Positions 41,214-49,988 of a stretch of DNA of 64,000 nucleotides are shown here, in pieces. Source of the stretch: CAVQHY01 sp963712465 (GTDB taxonomy: Bacteria; Actinomycetota; Thermoleophilia; Gaiellales; Gaiellaceae); contig CAVQHY010000005.1 in NCBI GenBank assembly GCA_963712465.1, forward strand, positions 186,001-250,000, written 5' to 3'. Both the position numbers and the translations under genes were made by a program. The notes under the pieces were generated by a model. That model saw only the letters and a program-made list of their open reading frames with translations, was not told the DNA's origin and ran no database searches. Within the stretch, counting starts at the first letter, position 1, and each line of letters begins with the position of its first letter.

Positions 41214-41695
41214 AGGAGTGGCCCGAGCCGGTCGAGCGCGTCGTCCGCGTCCTGCGCGAGGAAGCGGTCGAGTCGCGCGTCGAGGAGTTCGCCGACGGGA
41301 CGCAGACTGCGGAGGACGCGGCGGCGGCGATCGGCTGCGGGATCGGCCAGATCGTCAAGTCGCTGCTCTTTCTCTGCGACGGCCGGCCGGTGCTGGCGAT
41401 GGTCGCCGGCGACCGTCGCGCCGACCGAGCGAGGATCCAGCACCAGACGGGCTCGATCCGGGCGAAGGTTGCGAGCCCCGACGAGGTTCTCCGGCTGACC
41501 GGTTTCGAGGCGGGGGGCGTCGCACCGTTTCCGCTCCCGGGAATCGAGACCGTCCTGATCGACCAGGGGCTGCTCGTCGAGAAGGTGCTGTGGTTCGGCG
41601 CGGGCTCCCCGCGGCACGTAGCCTCGCTTGCGCCGCCCGACCTCCTTCGCCTCGCGCGGGCCCGGGCCGTCGACATCGCCGCGGACACGCCGTAG
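41210..41695 (+). CDS. YbaK/ProX-type aminoacyl-tRNA deacylase
   Basis: A 161-residue YbaK-fold protein with GIGQIVKSLLFLCDGRPVLA carrying the catalytic lysine, AMVAGDRRAD, FEAGGVAPFPLPG (the GGVxP substrate loop) and LWFGAGSPRHVASLAPPDLL. The family hydrolyses mischarged prolyl-tRNAs. Its ATG overlaps the serA stop (ATGA), so it is the last gene of the aminotransferase-serA operon; editing of serine or alanine mischarging is a plausible link. Confidence 0.88.
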   Translation: MKEWPEPVERVVRVLREEAVESRVEEFADGTQTAEDAAAAIGCGIGQIVKSLLFLCDGRPVLAMVAGDRRADRARIQHQTGSIRAKVASPDEVLRLTGFEAGGVAPFPLPGIETVLIDQGLLVEKVLWFGAGSPRHVASLAPPDLLRLARARAVDIAADTP

Positions 41696-41739
41696 GGTGC
41701 GTTCCCACGGTTTCGTACTCGACCTCGAGGAGGGGCCCG

Positions 41740-42171
41740 ATGGCAGCAAGACGCACGGCAGAGGTCGTCTGGCAGGGAAGCCTGCTCGACGGTTCGGGGA
41801 GCGCCCGCCTCGTCTCGAGCGGCGCATTCGGCGAGTTTCCCGTCACCTGGTCGTCCCGCGCGGAGGAGCCCGGCGGGAACACCAGTCCCGAGGAGCTGAT
41901 CGCCGCAGCGCACGCCGCCTGTTACGCGATGGCGTTCTCGCACCACCTCGCCGGCGAGGGCACGCCGCCCGAGCGGCTGACCGTCACCGCCACGTACACG
42001 TTCGTGCCCGGCACCGGGATCACGACCGCCGAGCTCGCGGTCACGGGCTCCGTGCCCGGCCTGGCCGCGGAGCAGTTCGAGGCGGAGGCGAAGGCCGGCA
42101 ACGAGAAGTGCCCCGTGTCGAACGCGGTGCGCGGCAACGTCGAGATCACGCTCACCGCCTCCCTCGGTTAG
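41740..42171 (+). CDS. OsmC-family peroxiredoxin-like protein
   Basis: A 143-residue OsmC/Ohr-fold protein for reducing organic or fatty hydroperoxides. NTSPEELIAAAHAACYAMAF contains the first active cysteine and AGNEKCPVSNAVRGNVEITL the second, the paired-thiol layout of OsmC. ATG at 41740 follows GAGGAGGGGCCCG, a strong ribosome site. The stop codon TAG forms the first bases of a 21-bp inverted repeat. Confidence 0.93.
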   Translation: MAARRTAEVVWQGSLLDGSGSARLVSSGAFGEFPVTWSSRAEEPGGNTSPEELIAAAHAACYAMAFSHHLAGEGTPPERLTVTATYTFVPGTGITTAELAVTGSVPGLAAEQFEAEAKAGNEKCPVSNAVRGNVEITLTASLG

Positions 42172-42265
42172 TGCTCCGTCCCGGAGGTCACTCGCGCTCT
42201 GGGCGGCTGCAAAGCGGCGCCGTGCCGCGTCCTCAGTCGCAAACGACCTCCGGGACGGAGCACTA
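42169..42265. repeat. 21-bp perfect inverted repeat with 55-base loop
   Basis: The arms 42169-42189 (TAGTGCTCCGTCCCGGAGGT plus C) and 42245-42265 are exact reverse complements. The GC-rich loop contains GCGGC/GCCGC that could form an inner stem. It starts at the osmC-like stop and ends 17 bases before ilvE. No T-run follows. Confidence 0.85.
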
Positions 42266-42282
42266 GTCAGTACATTTCGCGC

Positions 42283-43209
42283 ATGGAAGAGACCGAGAAG
42301 ATCTGGTTCAACGGCGAGCTCGTCGACTGGGCTGATGCGAAGATTCACGTCGGTTGCCACGGGCTCCACTACGGCGCGGGAGTATTCGAGGGCATCCGCG
42401 CGTACGAGACCGAGCGCGGCCCCGCGGTCTTCCGCCTGACCGACCACATGAAGCGGCTCGAGATGTCCGCGAAGCTCATCTACATGAGGCTTCCGCACTC
42501 GGTCGAGGAGCTGGTCCAGGCAACGCACGACGTCGTCGCCGCAAACGGCCTCCCCGCGTGCTACATCCGGCCGATCGCGTTCTACGGCTACGGCACCCTG
42601 GGCGTGCCGCCGCGCGACAACCCGGTGTATGTCGCGATCATGAGCTGGCCGTGGGGGACGTACCTCGGCGCCGACGCGCTCGACAAGGGCATCCGGCTGA
42701 AGGTGTCGACCTACCGACGCGTCGGCCCGAACACGATCCCGCACGCCGCCAAGGCGACGGGCGTGTACCTGAACTCGATGCTCGCCGTGATGGAGGCGAA
42801 CCGGGCCGGCTACGACGAGGCCCTGCTGCTCACCGAGGACGGATACGTTGCCGACGGCTCGGGCGAGAATCTCTTCGTCGTGAGGGACGGCGTCATCTAC
42901 ACGCCCGACCTCTCCGCGTCGATCCTGCCTGGGATCACGCGCGACTCGGTCGTCCAGATCGCGCAGGACCTCGGGCACCAGGTCGTCCAGAAGCCGCTGA
43001 TCCGAACCGATCTTTACGTCGCCGACGAGGTCTTCATGACCGGAACGGCCGCGGAGGTGACGCCGATCCGGGAGATCGACGACGTCGAGATCGGCGACCC
43101 CGGGCCCGTGACGAAGGAGATCCAGCGTGCGTACCTCGAGACGGCGTCCGGACGCGACGCGCGCTGGGGGCACTGGCTCGAGTACACGAGGGACTCCGTC
43201 CCCGCCTAG
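42283..43209 (+). CDS. ilvE: branched-chain amino acid aminotransferase
   Basis: A 308-residue fold-type IV PLP enzyme for the last step of valine, leucine and isoleucine synthesis. HYGAGVFEGIRAYETERGP is the N-terminal active-site loop, Lys157 in IPHAAKATGVYLNSML binds PLP, EDGYVADGSGENLFVVRDG and LPGITRDSVVQIAQDLGHQV are the family C-terminal motifs, and FMTGTAAEVTPI closes the phosphate site. ATG at 42283. It lies immediately after the long inverted repeat, which may shape its 5' leader. Confidence 0.95.
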   Translation: MEETEKIWFNGELVDWADAKIHVGCHGLHYGAGVFEGIRAYETERGPAVFRLTDHMKRLEMSAKLIYMRLPHSVEELVQATHDVVAANGLPACYIRPIAFYGYGTLGVPPRDNPVYVAIMSWPWGTYLGADALDKGIRLKVSTYRRVGPNTIPHAAKATGVYLNSMLAVMEANRAGYDEALLLTEDGYVADGSGENLFVVRDGVIYTPDLSASILPGITRDSVVQIAQDLGHQVVQKPLIRTDLYVADEVFMTGTAAEVTPIREIDDVEIGDPGPVTKEIQRAYLETASGRDARWGHWLEYTRDSVPA

Positions 43210-43290
43210 GGTGAACACCGGCACGCGACCGGTGGCGACCCCGATTGCGGGTGGGTGGTGGGGAGAGAGGCACGGCGGAGCCGTGCCGAC

Positions 43291-44403
43291 GTGATTCCGC
43301 TGTCGCAGCCGTACGTCGACGAGCGTGAGGAGGAGCTCCTCCTCGAGGTGCTGCGCTCCGGGCGGCTCTCGCTCGGGCCGATGATCGCGCGCTTCGAGGA
43401 GGCCTTCGCCGAGCGGGTCGGCGCTCGCCACGCGGCCGCGGTCTCGAGCGGCACGGCCGGTCTCCATCTCTGCGCCCGGCTTGCGGGGCTCGGCCCGGGC
43501 GACGAGGCGATCACATCGCCGTTCTCGTTCGTCGCGTCGGCCAACTGCGTCATGTACGAGGGCGCGACCCCGGTATTCGCCGACGTCGACGCTCGGACGC
43601 TGACGCTCGACCCGGCCGCCGTCGAGGCAGCGGTGACGCCTCGCACGAAGGCGATCGTGGCCGTCGACATCTTCGGCTATCCATGTGAGCTCGACTCGCT
43701 GCGAAAAGTCGCCGAACGCCACGGGCTCGCACTTTTCGACGACGCCTGCGAGGCGCTCGGGGCCGAGTACCGGGGCCGGCCGGTGGGCGCCCAGGGCGTT
43801 CCAGCGGTCTTCGCGTTCTACCCGAACAAGCAGATGACCACGGGCGAGGGCGGGATGGTGACGACCGACTCCGAGGAGGAGTGGCGGCTCCTGAAGAGCC
43901 TCTCCAACCAGGGCCGGGCCGACTCGGGCGGCTGGCTCGAGCACGCTCGATTCGGCTTCAACTACCGCCTCGACGACCTCGCCGCGGCGATCGGCGTCGC
44001 CCAGCTCGAGAAGCTCGACACGATCCTCGCGCTACGCGACGCGGTCGCCGGGCGCTACGCCGAGCTCCTTGCGGGGATCGACAGGGTAGAGCTCCCGTCT
44101 CCGGGCGACGCCGATCGCCGTCGCTCGTGGTTCGTCTACGTCGTCAAGCTCGCCCCGGAGCTCGATCGCGAGGGGGTCATCGCCGACCTCGCCGCCGAGG
44201 GAATCGCGACCAGCCGATACCTGCCGTCGATCCATCTCCAGCCGTACATGCGCGAGCGCTTCGGCTACCGCGAGGGCATGTTCTCGGTCTCCGAGGATGC
44301 GAGCCGCCGTACGCTCGCCCTCCCGTTCTTCGCGGCCCTCGGCGCCGAAGACCAGGAGCGCGTCGTCGACGCGCTCCGGCGCGCGACCGCCCGAGCGCTC
44401 TGA
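43291..44403 (+). CDS. DegT/DnrJ/EryC1 aminotransferase
   Basis: A 370-residue sugar-type PLP aminotransferase: IPLSQPYVDEREEELLLEVL at the start, SSGTAGLHLCARLAGLGPGD, VDIFGYPCEL, DDACEALGAEYRGRPVG and Lys180 in FYPNKQMTTGEGGM; RFGFNYRLDDLAAAIGVAQL is the conserved arm. Such enzymes aminate keto-sugars for surface glycans. GTG at 43291 gives the family N-terminus; the upstream 80 bases contain a small palindrome (GCACGGC/GCCGTGC) spanning its ribosome site. Confidence 0.92.
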   Translation: MIPLSQPYVDEREEELLLEVLRSGRLSLGPMIARFEEAFAERVGARHAAAVSSGTAGLHLCARLAGLGPGDEAITSPFSFVASANCVMYEGATPVFADVDARTLTLDPAAVEAAVTPRTKAIVAVDIFGYPCELDSLRKVAERHGLALFDDACEALGAEYRGRPVGAQGVPAVFAFYPNKQMTTGEGGMVTTDSEEEWRLLKSLSNQGRADSGGWLEHARFGFNYRLDDLAAAIGVAQLEKLDTILALRDAVAGRYAELLAGIDRVELPSPGDADRRRSWFVYVVKLAPELDREGVIADLAAEGIATSRYLPSIHLQPYMRERFGYREGMFSVSEDASRRTLALPFFAALGAEDQERVVDALRRATARAL

Positions 44404-45713
44404 ACCCCGATCGCCCCCTCGCGAGCCGACGCCGGGGGCATGTCCCGGGGGACAGAATCGAGACATGTCCCTTCGCCGCGCAACGAGGCCAACGGCCAGA
44501 TCTCTTCGGCGCGAGGCAGACAACGAGTTGGCTTCGAGGACATGTCCAGGGGAAAGGTCCCTGGACACCTGGACACTCGGATATGTCCGGCCAGGTAAAG
44601 CAAGGGGCTCGCAACCATGCGCAAACCCGCAATCCCCCATGGTCGTCCCTGCCGTACCCGTCCCCAAATGCCGTGCTGGTGTGGTCCCCGGTGTGGTCCC
44701 GCGAGCATTGCCTGGCTAGAGTCGCGTCCGGGCTGATCCCCCCGGCGGGCCGGGAGGACGCCGGGGCGATGGTCTAGGCGTGGGTCGGGACGAGCCTGAC
44801 ACGGCCGGAGTGCTCGAGGTGGTCGATGCCGACCGTCGGCTATTCAGCAAACTAGGCGCAGACGGTCAAGTCGTTAGGTGTTTGTATGGGTTTGCGCCGT
44901 CTGCTTTCCCCACGGCACATCGCGCGCGAGACTGCCCTTGTCGGCCGGGCGGCAAGCCGATCATCGGGATTCGGCGCTGTCGGACGGCAACCGGTCGGTG
45001 CCCGGACTCCGAGTGGTAGGGGACGGCGAGCAGCCATCTGGTGGCCCAGAAGCCGCTCGCCGTCGCCTCAGCCTCCAGACCTGTGCATGCGGCGAAACCG
45101 CGCAGGGGCCGGAAGAGCCGGCCTTCGACGCCGGTTCGCCTTCTCCCACCGGCACCATGACGTTCGAACCCGAACGATCGCACAGACTGACCTCCTGTTG
45201 CGCGCCTGCGCAACCGTTTCAGTTTGTCCCATCTGAGCCAAGCCCAGGGTTTGGCCGGTTCGTCGTCAGGTTCGCGCTGTGGACACGCTGGGCAACCCGA
45301 GAGGGCGGCGGCCTAACGCCGCTGGCGTTCCTTGAGCGTCCCGTGGAAAGATTCGACCGGGAGGCCATTGCGGAACCGACGGCGGCCGGGCGGGCCGTAC
45401 CCCTTCGGCTCCGGAGGCCTCCCGGCACTCCTCATTCTCGGGTTGGCGACGAGGCCCGACTATGGACGAACGAACTGACTCGCCTACCGGTTCGTCCAGA
45501 CCCAGCGCTGCATGGCGGCTGATACGTCGCGCCCGAGCTTCCGTCGTACGCGGCGCGCCGACGCGGGTCCGCACTCCCAGTCGCGACGATTCCGCGCGTC
45601 GACCCACCGCTTCCGCGTCCTTCCGGCGGACGAACAGTCGATCACGTCGCCGACGAGCGAGCCGACCTCGATCGGTCGAGAGCCCGCAGGGCCGAGATGC
45701 CCGGCTGACCGCG
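44404..45713. other. 1.3-kb non-coding, decayed stretch
   Basis: No intact gene is supported. It holds four ATGTCC motifs between 44440 and 44588, including the perfect palindrome GGACATGTCC (44538-44547), a copy of the RDEP-tail remnant at 44752-44842, and several open frames with poor protein character. Codon-position bias is absent, in contrast to the flanking genes. Confidence 0.5.
44752..44842 (+). pseudogene. degenerate RDEPxxxGVLxVVEVE tail (copy C)
   Basis: The plus strand reads EDAGAMV, TAG, then after a 1-base shift GRDEPDTAGVLEVVDADR. It aligns with EDAKAMVADWDRDEP at 3010 including the spacing, so it is a decayed member of the same family, carrying both a stop and an indel. Confidence 0.4.
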
Positions 45714-45850
45714 GTTGCGATCCTCGGCGGCGTCAGGATCCTCGTGGCGTCGGGAACGCGCGTCTCGCTCAGCGGCTTCGGACTGCTCGGCGGCCGCGAC
45801 GTGAAGGTGTTGCCGAGCGGGGACGCCCCTGAAATCAGCATCGGCCCGGT
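45714..45850 (+). pseudogene. LiaF/DUF1707-type C-terminal fragment
   Basis: The plus frame AILGGVRILVASGTRVSLSG then FGLLGGRDVKVLPSGDAP matches the repeated glycine motif of the LiaF-like beta domain (cell-wall-active antibiotic response family). No start and no membrane part precede it, and it is cut at the sequence CCCTGAAATCA (45827-45837), the motif that also precedes att copies 2 and 3. Confidence 0.4.
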
Positions 45851-45907
45851 CGCACGAGGGCCGCGCATGACGCGGCCCTCGGCGCGCGGGTCAGAGCAGC
45901 GCTCTGC

Positions 45908-46335
45908 CTAGGCTTCCCACTGACCGGTGTCCTGGTTGATCTTGCCGACACTGAACGGCTTGACCATGCCCTGAGCGATGTGGAAGCCGTTGAAGACTGT
46001 GCATACGGCGATTAGGAGCCGGGCTTGAGGTTCGCCGTGAGGTCTTGCGTCTGGCCCTTGTTCAAGGTCTTCGTCTTGAACTTCGATCCGCCCTTCGTGA
46101 CGTAGAGGATCGTGAAGTTGTGGGGGAACTGTCCGCGATTGTTGAAGGAGAACGTCGTGCTTCCCGCCGGGATATTCTTGGGCACGCCGACGAACTTGAA
46201 CTCCCTCAAGCCGACGTTGACCGTCCCTCAGCCGCCGGGTTCAGCGCCGCCACTGGGTCCGGCCGCCGCGGCCCCGACGATCACGAGAGCCACGGCGACA
46301 GTGGCTGCAGCCAGGAGCACCAACACTTTCCTCAT
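45908..46335 (-). pseudogene. blue-copper (cupredoxin) protein broken by a stop and a frameshift
   Basis: From ATG 46335 the minus strand encodes a signal peptide (MRKVLVLLAAATVAVALVIV), then an in-frame TGA at codon 36 (46230-46228), then GTVNVGLREFKFVGVPKNIP, FPHNFTILYV and LKPGS. A missing base near 46012 puts the rest, IAVCTVFNGFHIAQGMVKPF, in another frame ending at TAG 45910-45908. The ligand set His, Cys, His, Met of a type 1 copper site is complete, so a functional exported cupredoxin decayed recently, or the assembly contains two errors. Confidence 0.7.
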
Positions 46336-46520
46336 AGCACCTCCCGTGCTGGACTACCTGCGAGTACGGACGGGGAGCGCATAACGGATTGGGGCCCTTC
46401 GTCCCGGTGTGGTCTCAACGGCCGAACCGGGGCCACAAACCCGCATGAGAGCGTAAACGGCCGTATCCGGGCAGTACTCGGCTGTCGGCGGCGGGCCGCG
46501 CGGGTGCCTACAATCGCGCC

Positions 46521-46877
46521 GTGGCCGACGGCCCTCCGAAGATGGTCTTCCTCGGCTTCGGCAAGTATGCGCGCGCCGACCGGATCTACGCGCTCGAGCC
46601 GATCACGGACGACTCCCGCGGCGGCGGGCGACGCACGCGGGTCTGGGTCGAGGGTGTCCCCGATCCGATCGTCGCCTCGCGCACCGAGCGGACGATTCTC
46701 GCGGACATGGGTCAGGACGCCTCCGGGGTGCGGCTCCTCGACGACGCCCTGGCGCTCGCCGAGCGGATCGTCCAGGACGCTGAGAAGGGCCGGGTCGACC
46801 TCGGCGAGCTCGACCGGCGCGCCCGCAAGCTGCTCGAGGCGAGCACGGGCGCGACCGACCCCGACCAGCTCTTTTGA
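46521..46877 (+). CDS. DUF370/RemA-like regulatory protein
   Basis: A 118-residue protein whose first half, KMVFLGFGKYARADRIYALE then RRTRVWVEGVPDPIVASRTE, matches the DUF370/RemA family of small DNA-binding regulators. The C-terminal 45 residues (ALAERIVQDAEKGRVDLGEL) form helices not present in short RemA. GTG at 46521. Its TGA overlaps the TTG start of the glycosylase gene (TTGA), so the two are coupled. The specific targets are unknown. Confidence 0.65.
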   Translation: MADGPPKMVFLGFGKYARADRIYALEPITDDSRGGGRRTRVWVEGVPDPIVASRTERTILADMGQDASGVRLLDDALALAERIVQDAEKGRVDLGELDRRARKLLEASTGATDPDQLF

Positions 46878-47440
46878 CGGCGCTCGGACGCGGCTTCTTC
46901 GCGCGCTCGGTGCACGAGGTCGCGCGCGAGCTCGTCGGCTGCACGCTGCTCGTCGACGGCGTCGGCGGGACGATCGTCGAAGTCGAGGCCTACGAGTCGA
47001 CCGACCCGGCGAGCCACGCCTATCGCGGCCAGACTGCCAGGAACGCGGCGATGTTCGGACCGGCCGGACATGCGTACGTCTATCGCTCCTACGGTGTGCA
47101 CTGGTGTCTGAACCTCGTCTGCGCAGATGTCGGGATCGCAGATGCCCTGCTCGTGCGAGCGCTCGAGCCTCGCCACGGCCTCGAACGAATGCGCGCGCGG
47201 CGCGAGGTCGACGACGACCGGCTGCTCTGCTCGGGCCCGGGCCGCCTGGGCCAGGCTCTCGGCGTCACGCGCGACCACGACGGCCTCGCGCTCGACGAGC
47301 CGCCGTTCGCCCTGCTCGCCCGCGAAGAACCGGTCGAGGTGGTCACCGGCCCGCGCATCGGCATCTCCCGCGCAGTCGAGCTCGCCTGGCGCTACGGCGC
47401 CGCCGGCTCGCGCTACGTGAGCCGGCGGTTCGCCGCCTAG
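46874..47440 (+). CDS. 3-methyladenine DNA glycosylase (AAG/MPG family)
   Basis: A 188-residue AAG-type glycosylase that excises alkylated purines. GRGFFARSVHEVARELVGCT opens the fold; IVEVEAYESTDPASHAYRGQ carries the catalytic glutamate and the HAY(R)G motif; AMFGPAGHAYVYRSYGVHWC is the strongest family signature; SGPGRLGQALGVTRDHDG follows. The TTG start at 46874 is fixed by coupling to the preceding stop. Length is normal for bacterial members. Confidence 0.93.
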   Translation: MTALGRGFFARSVHEVARELVGCTLLVDGVGGTIVEVEAYESTDPASHAYRGQTARNAAMFGPAGHAYVYRSYGVHWCLNLVCADVGIADALLVRALEPRHGLERMRARREVDDDRLLCSGPGRLGQALGVTRDHDGLALDEPPFALLAREEPVEVVTGPRIGISRAVELAWRYGAAGSRYVSRRFAA

Positions 47441-47460
47441 ATCAACCCATCAAGCCCGGC

Positions 47461-49899
47461 CTAGCCTCGCCCCACGACGAGCCGTACCGTCATGCCCGGC
47501 GCGGCCGCGACGTCCGCCTTCGGCCTCTGACTGACGACGAGGCCGCGCTTTCCGGTCACGGCGACGACTCCGGCCGTCGTGCCCGCGAGCCCAACCTTCG
47601 CGAGCGCCTGCCGGGCTTCTGCGAGCGTCATCCCGACCACGTTCGGGACGGCGCCGTGGAGCGCCTTCGGCACCACGACGCGCACGGTGTCCCAGGCGGA
47701 CAGCGTCCCGTCGGTGGGAAACTGTCCGGTCACCACGCCGAGCTTCTGACCGGGCGTGGCAGGCTTCGTGATCACCTCCATCGACAGCGGTACGCTCGCC
47801 AGGCGGATCTCGGCGTCGCCGACCGGCGCACCGATCAGCTTCGGAACGTTCACCTCGTTCGGCTTGCACGACGCCTCGCCGCGGGGCGCCCGATCGACGA
47901 AGAACACGAGCTCGCGAACGTCACGGCAGCTGCCGTTGTCGAGCAGCCACTTGCCGCCGCGCCAGGCGACCCGATAGGTGGTTGCGTCGGGAACGCTCGT
48001 GGACGGGAAGCTCTCGGGCGGCTCGTCCAGCGCCGTTAGCGCGCTCTGCACGAACGACTTCCAGATCAGAGCGGGAAACGTGCCGCCCGCGACCGGCTTG
48101 CCGTTGAACTCCGTCTCCATCGGCTGGAATCGCGTCGGGTACCCAACCCACACGGCGGTGACGAGCTGGGGTGTGTAGCCGACGAACCACGCATCGCCGT
48201 AGCTCTCGGTCGTGCCGGTCTTGCCGGCGGCCGTGCGATCCCCGAGTGCCGCCCGCTTGCCCGTTCCGTACCGGATCACGTTCTCGAGCGTCGACGTGAT
48301 GATTCCCGCTTCCTCCGCCCGCAGGACCGTCTTCTGGACGGGATCGTTGTGCTCGACCATTCGGCTGTCCTCCACTCGTAGCACCGCCCGCGGGAGATCG
48401 CCGAACACCGACCCGTCGATCCGCCGGCCCTGATTTGCGATCGTTGCGTAGGCCCGGGCCATCTCCAGCGGGTTGACCGCCTCGACGCCGAGCCCGATCG
48501 CGAAGTAATCCTGGAGCGGGCTCTGGATTCCGAGAGCGCTCGCCGTCCGGCGTACCGACCCCGGCCGGACGAGCGACGTCAGCTGGGCGTAGACGGAGTT
48601 GTCGGAGTAGACCGTGGCGGTGGACAGGTCGATCCGGCCGAGGTAGTTGCCCTCGTAGTTGCGCACGGCCCAGAGGCGGTCGCCGATGTCGATCACGGTC
48701 GGCTTCGACACGAACGTGTTCTGTGGGGCGAGCCCCTCGCGGAGGGCAGTCGCCAGCACGAACGGCTTGAAGGACGAGCCCGGCTGGCGCTCGCCCTGGA
48801 CCGCGAGATTGAACTGGCTCTTCGAGAAGCTCGAGCCGCCCACCATCGCGAGCACCCGTCCATCACGCGGGTCGATTGCAACGAGGGCCGCCGCCGGCCC
48901 GTCCTTCCGGGTCAGCCACTTGTCGATCGCGTCCTTGGCGAACTGCTGCAGGCGTAGGTCGATCGACGTCGTCACGCGCATCCCGCCCCCGAAGACGTCA
49001 CCCGACCCGTAGTACGGGATCAGCTGCTGCTTCACGTACTCGACGAAGTACTGGGCGGGACCGCGGGTGCCGGGGAGCTTGACCTCGTCTCGGTCGGGCA
49101 TCGGCTTGCGGGCGGCCTTGACCAGATCCGACCTGGGGATCAGCTGCTGTCTGTACATGAGGTTGAGAACGACCAGGCGTCGGGAGCGCGCCGCCCGCGG
49201 GTTCGCGACGGGGTCGTAGGCCGCCGGGTTGGCCGGGATTCCCGCGAGCAGGGCGGCCTCGGCGAGCGTCAGGTCGGCGGCGGGCTTGTCGAAGTAGACC
49301 TTCGCCGCCTGCTGGATCCCGTAGGCGCCGTTGCCGAAGTAGATCGTGTTCAGATACGCGGTCAGGATCCGATCCTTCGACCAGCGCCGCTCGAGCTGCC
49401 AGGCGAGCGCCGCCTCCTTGAGCTTGCGGCTGATCGTGCGCGAGTCGTCGACAACCGTGTTCTTGATGAACTGCTGCGTGATCGTCGAGCCGCCCTGCAC
49501 GACCTCCTTGTTTTGCACATCCGCCCAGATCGCCCGGAAGACGCCGCGGATGTCGATCCCCCGGTGCTCCCAGAAGCGCCGGTCTTCGACGGCCACGATC
49601 GCCTGCTTCATCACGGGCGCGATCTGGCTCGACGCCACCGGAACCCGGCTCTCGTCGCCGCGCAGGACGGCGAGGATCGTCTTGCCGTCGGACGCATAGA
49701 TGTAGCCGTTTCGCGGCACCCGCTCCTGCGCCGATCCGGGTTCGAGATCGGGCAGCTCCCCGGCGATCGCGACGACGAGACCGTACGTGAACGACACCGC
49801 CGCGGCGAGGCCGACGACGAGGAGAAGGGCGAGGAAACGCAGCTTCCGGATCCTGCGCCGCGGCCGCGCGGGCGCAGACTTCCGACGTCGGAACCACAC
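47461..49899 (-). CDS. class A penicillin-binding protein with PASTA domains
   Basis: An 812-residue bifunctional peptidoglycan synthase. After an arginine-rich cytoplasmic tail and one TM helix (about residues 22-44), the GT51 domain has Glu105 in EDRRFWEHRGID and the GGSTITQQFIKN motif. The transpeptidase has Ser375 in SSFK, SDN in YSDNSVYAQL and AGKTGTTESYGD. Two C-terminal PASTA domains start at VPKLIGAPVGDAEIRLASVP and VPNVVGMTLAEARQALAKVG. It polymerises and cross-links glycan outside the membrane. It is convergent with the glycosylase gene. Confidence 0.95.
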   Translation of the reverse strand: MWFRRRKSAPARPRRRIRKLRFLALLLVVGLAAAVSFTYGLVVAIAGELPDLEPGSAQERVPRNGYIYASDGKTILAVLRGDESRVPVASSQIAPVMKQAIVAVEDRRFWEHRGIDIRGVFRAIWADVQNKEVVQGGSTITQQFIKNTVVDDSRTISRKLKEAALAWQLERRWSKDRILTAYLNTIYFGNGAYGIQQAAKVYFDKPAADLTLAEAALLAGIPANPAAYDPVANPRAARSRRLVVLNLMYRQQLIPRSDLVKAARKPMPDRDEVKLPGTRGPAQYFVEYVKQQLIPYYGSGDVFGGGMRVTTSIDLRLQQFAKDAIDKWLTRKDGPAAALVAIDPRDGRVLAMVGGSSFSKSQFNLAVQGERQPGSSFKPFVLATALREGLAPQNTFVSKPTVIDIGDRLWAVRNYEGNYLGRIDLSTATVYSDNSVYAQLTSLVRPGSVRRTASALGIQSPLQDYFAIGLGVEAVNPLEMARAYATIANQGRRIDGSVFGDLPRAVLRVEDSRMVEHNDPVQKTVLRAEEAGIITSTLENVIRYGTGKRAALGDRTAAGKTGTTESYGDAWFVGYTPQLVTAVWVGYPTRFQPMETEFNGKPVAGGTFPALIWKSFVQSALTALDEPPESFPSTSVPDATTYRVAWRGGKWLLDNGSCRDVRELVFFVDRAPRGEASCKPNEVNVPKLIGAPVGDAEIRLASVPLSMEVITKPATPGQKLGVVTGQFPTDGTLSAWDTVRVVVPKALHGAVPNVVGMTLAEARQALAKVGLAGTTAGVVAVTGKRGLVVSQRPKADVAAAPGMTVRLVVGRG

Positions 49900-49988
49900 G
49901 AGGAGAAGATTCTAGAGACGCCCGCGCGCCGACCGGCTCAGGCACCGTCCGGCACGTCGCCTGCGAGCGCGTCGAGCCCGGCCGGGCG

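Noticed and set aside
41134..43944. A 936-codon minus-strand open frame across SerA, YbaK-like, OsmC-like and IlvE genes
   Set aside because: It is antisense to four clear genes; its arginine/leucine-rich composition is what high third-position GC produces on the opposite strand.
44780..45700. Several open frames of 60-200 codons
   Set aside because: They show no domains, wrong composition and no ribosome sites; the region looks decayed.
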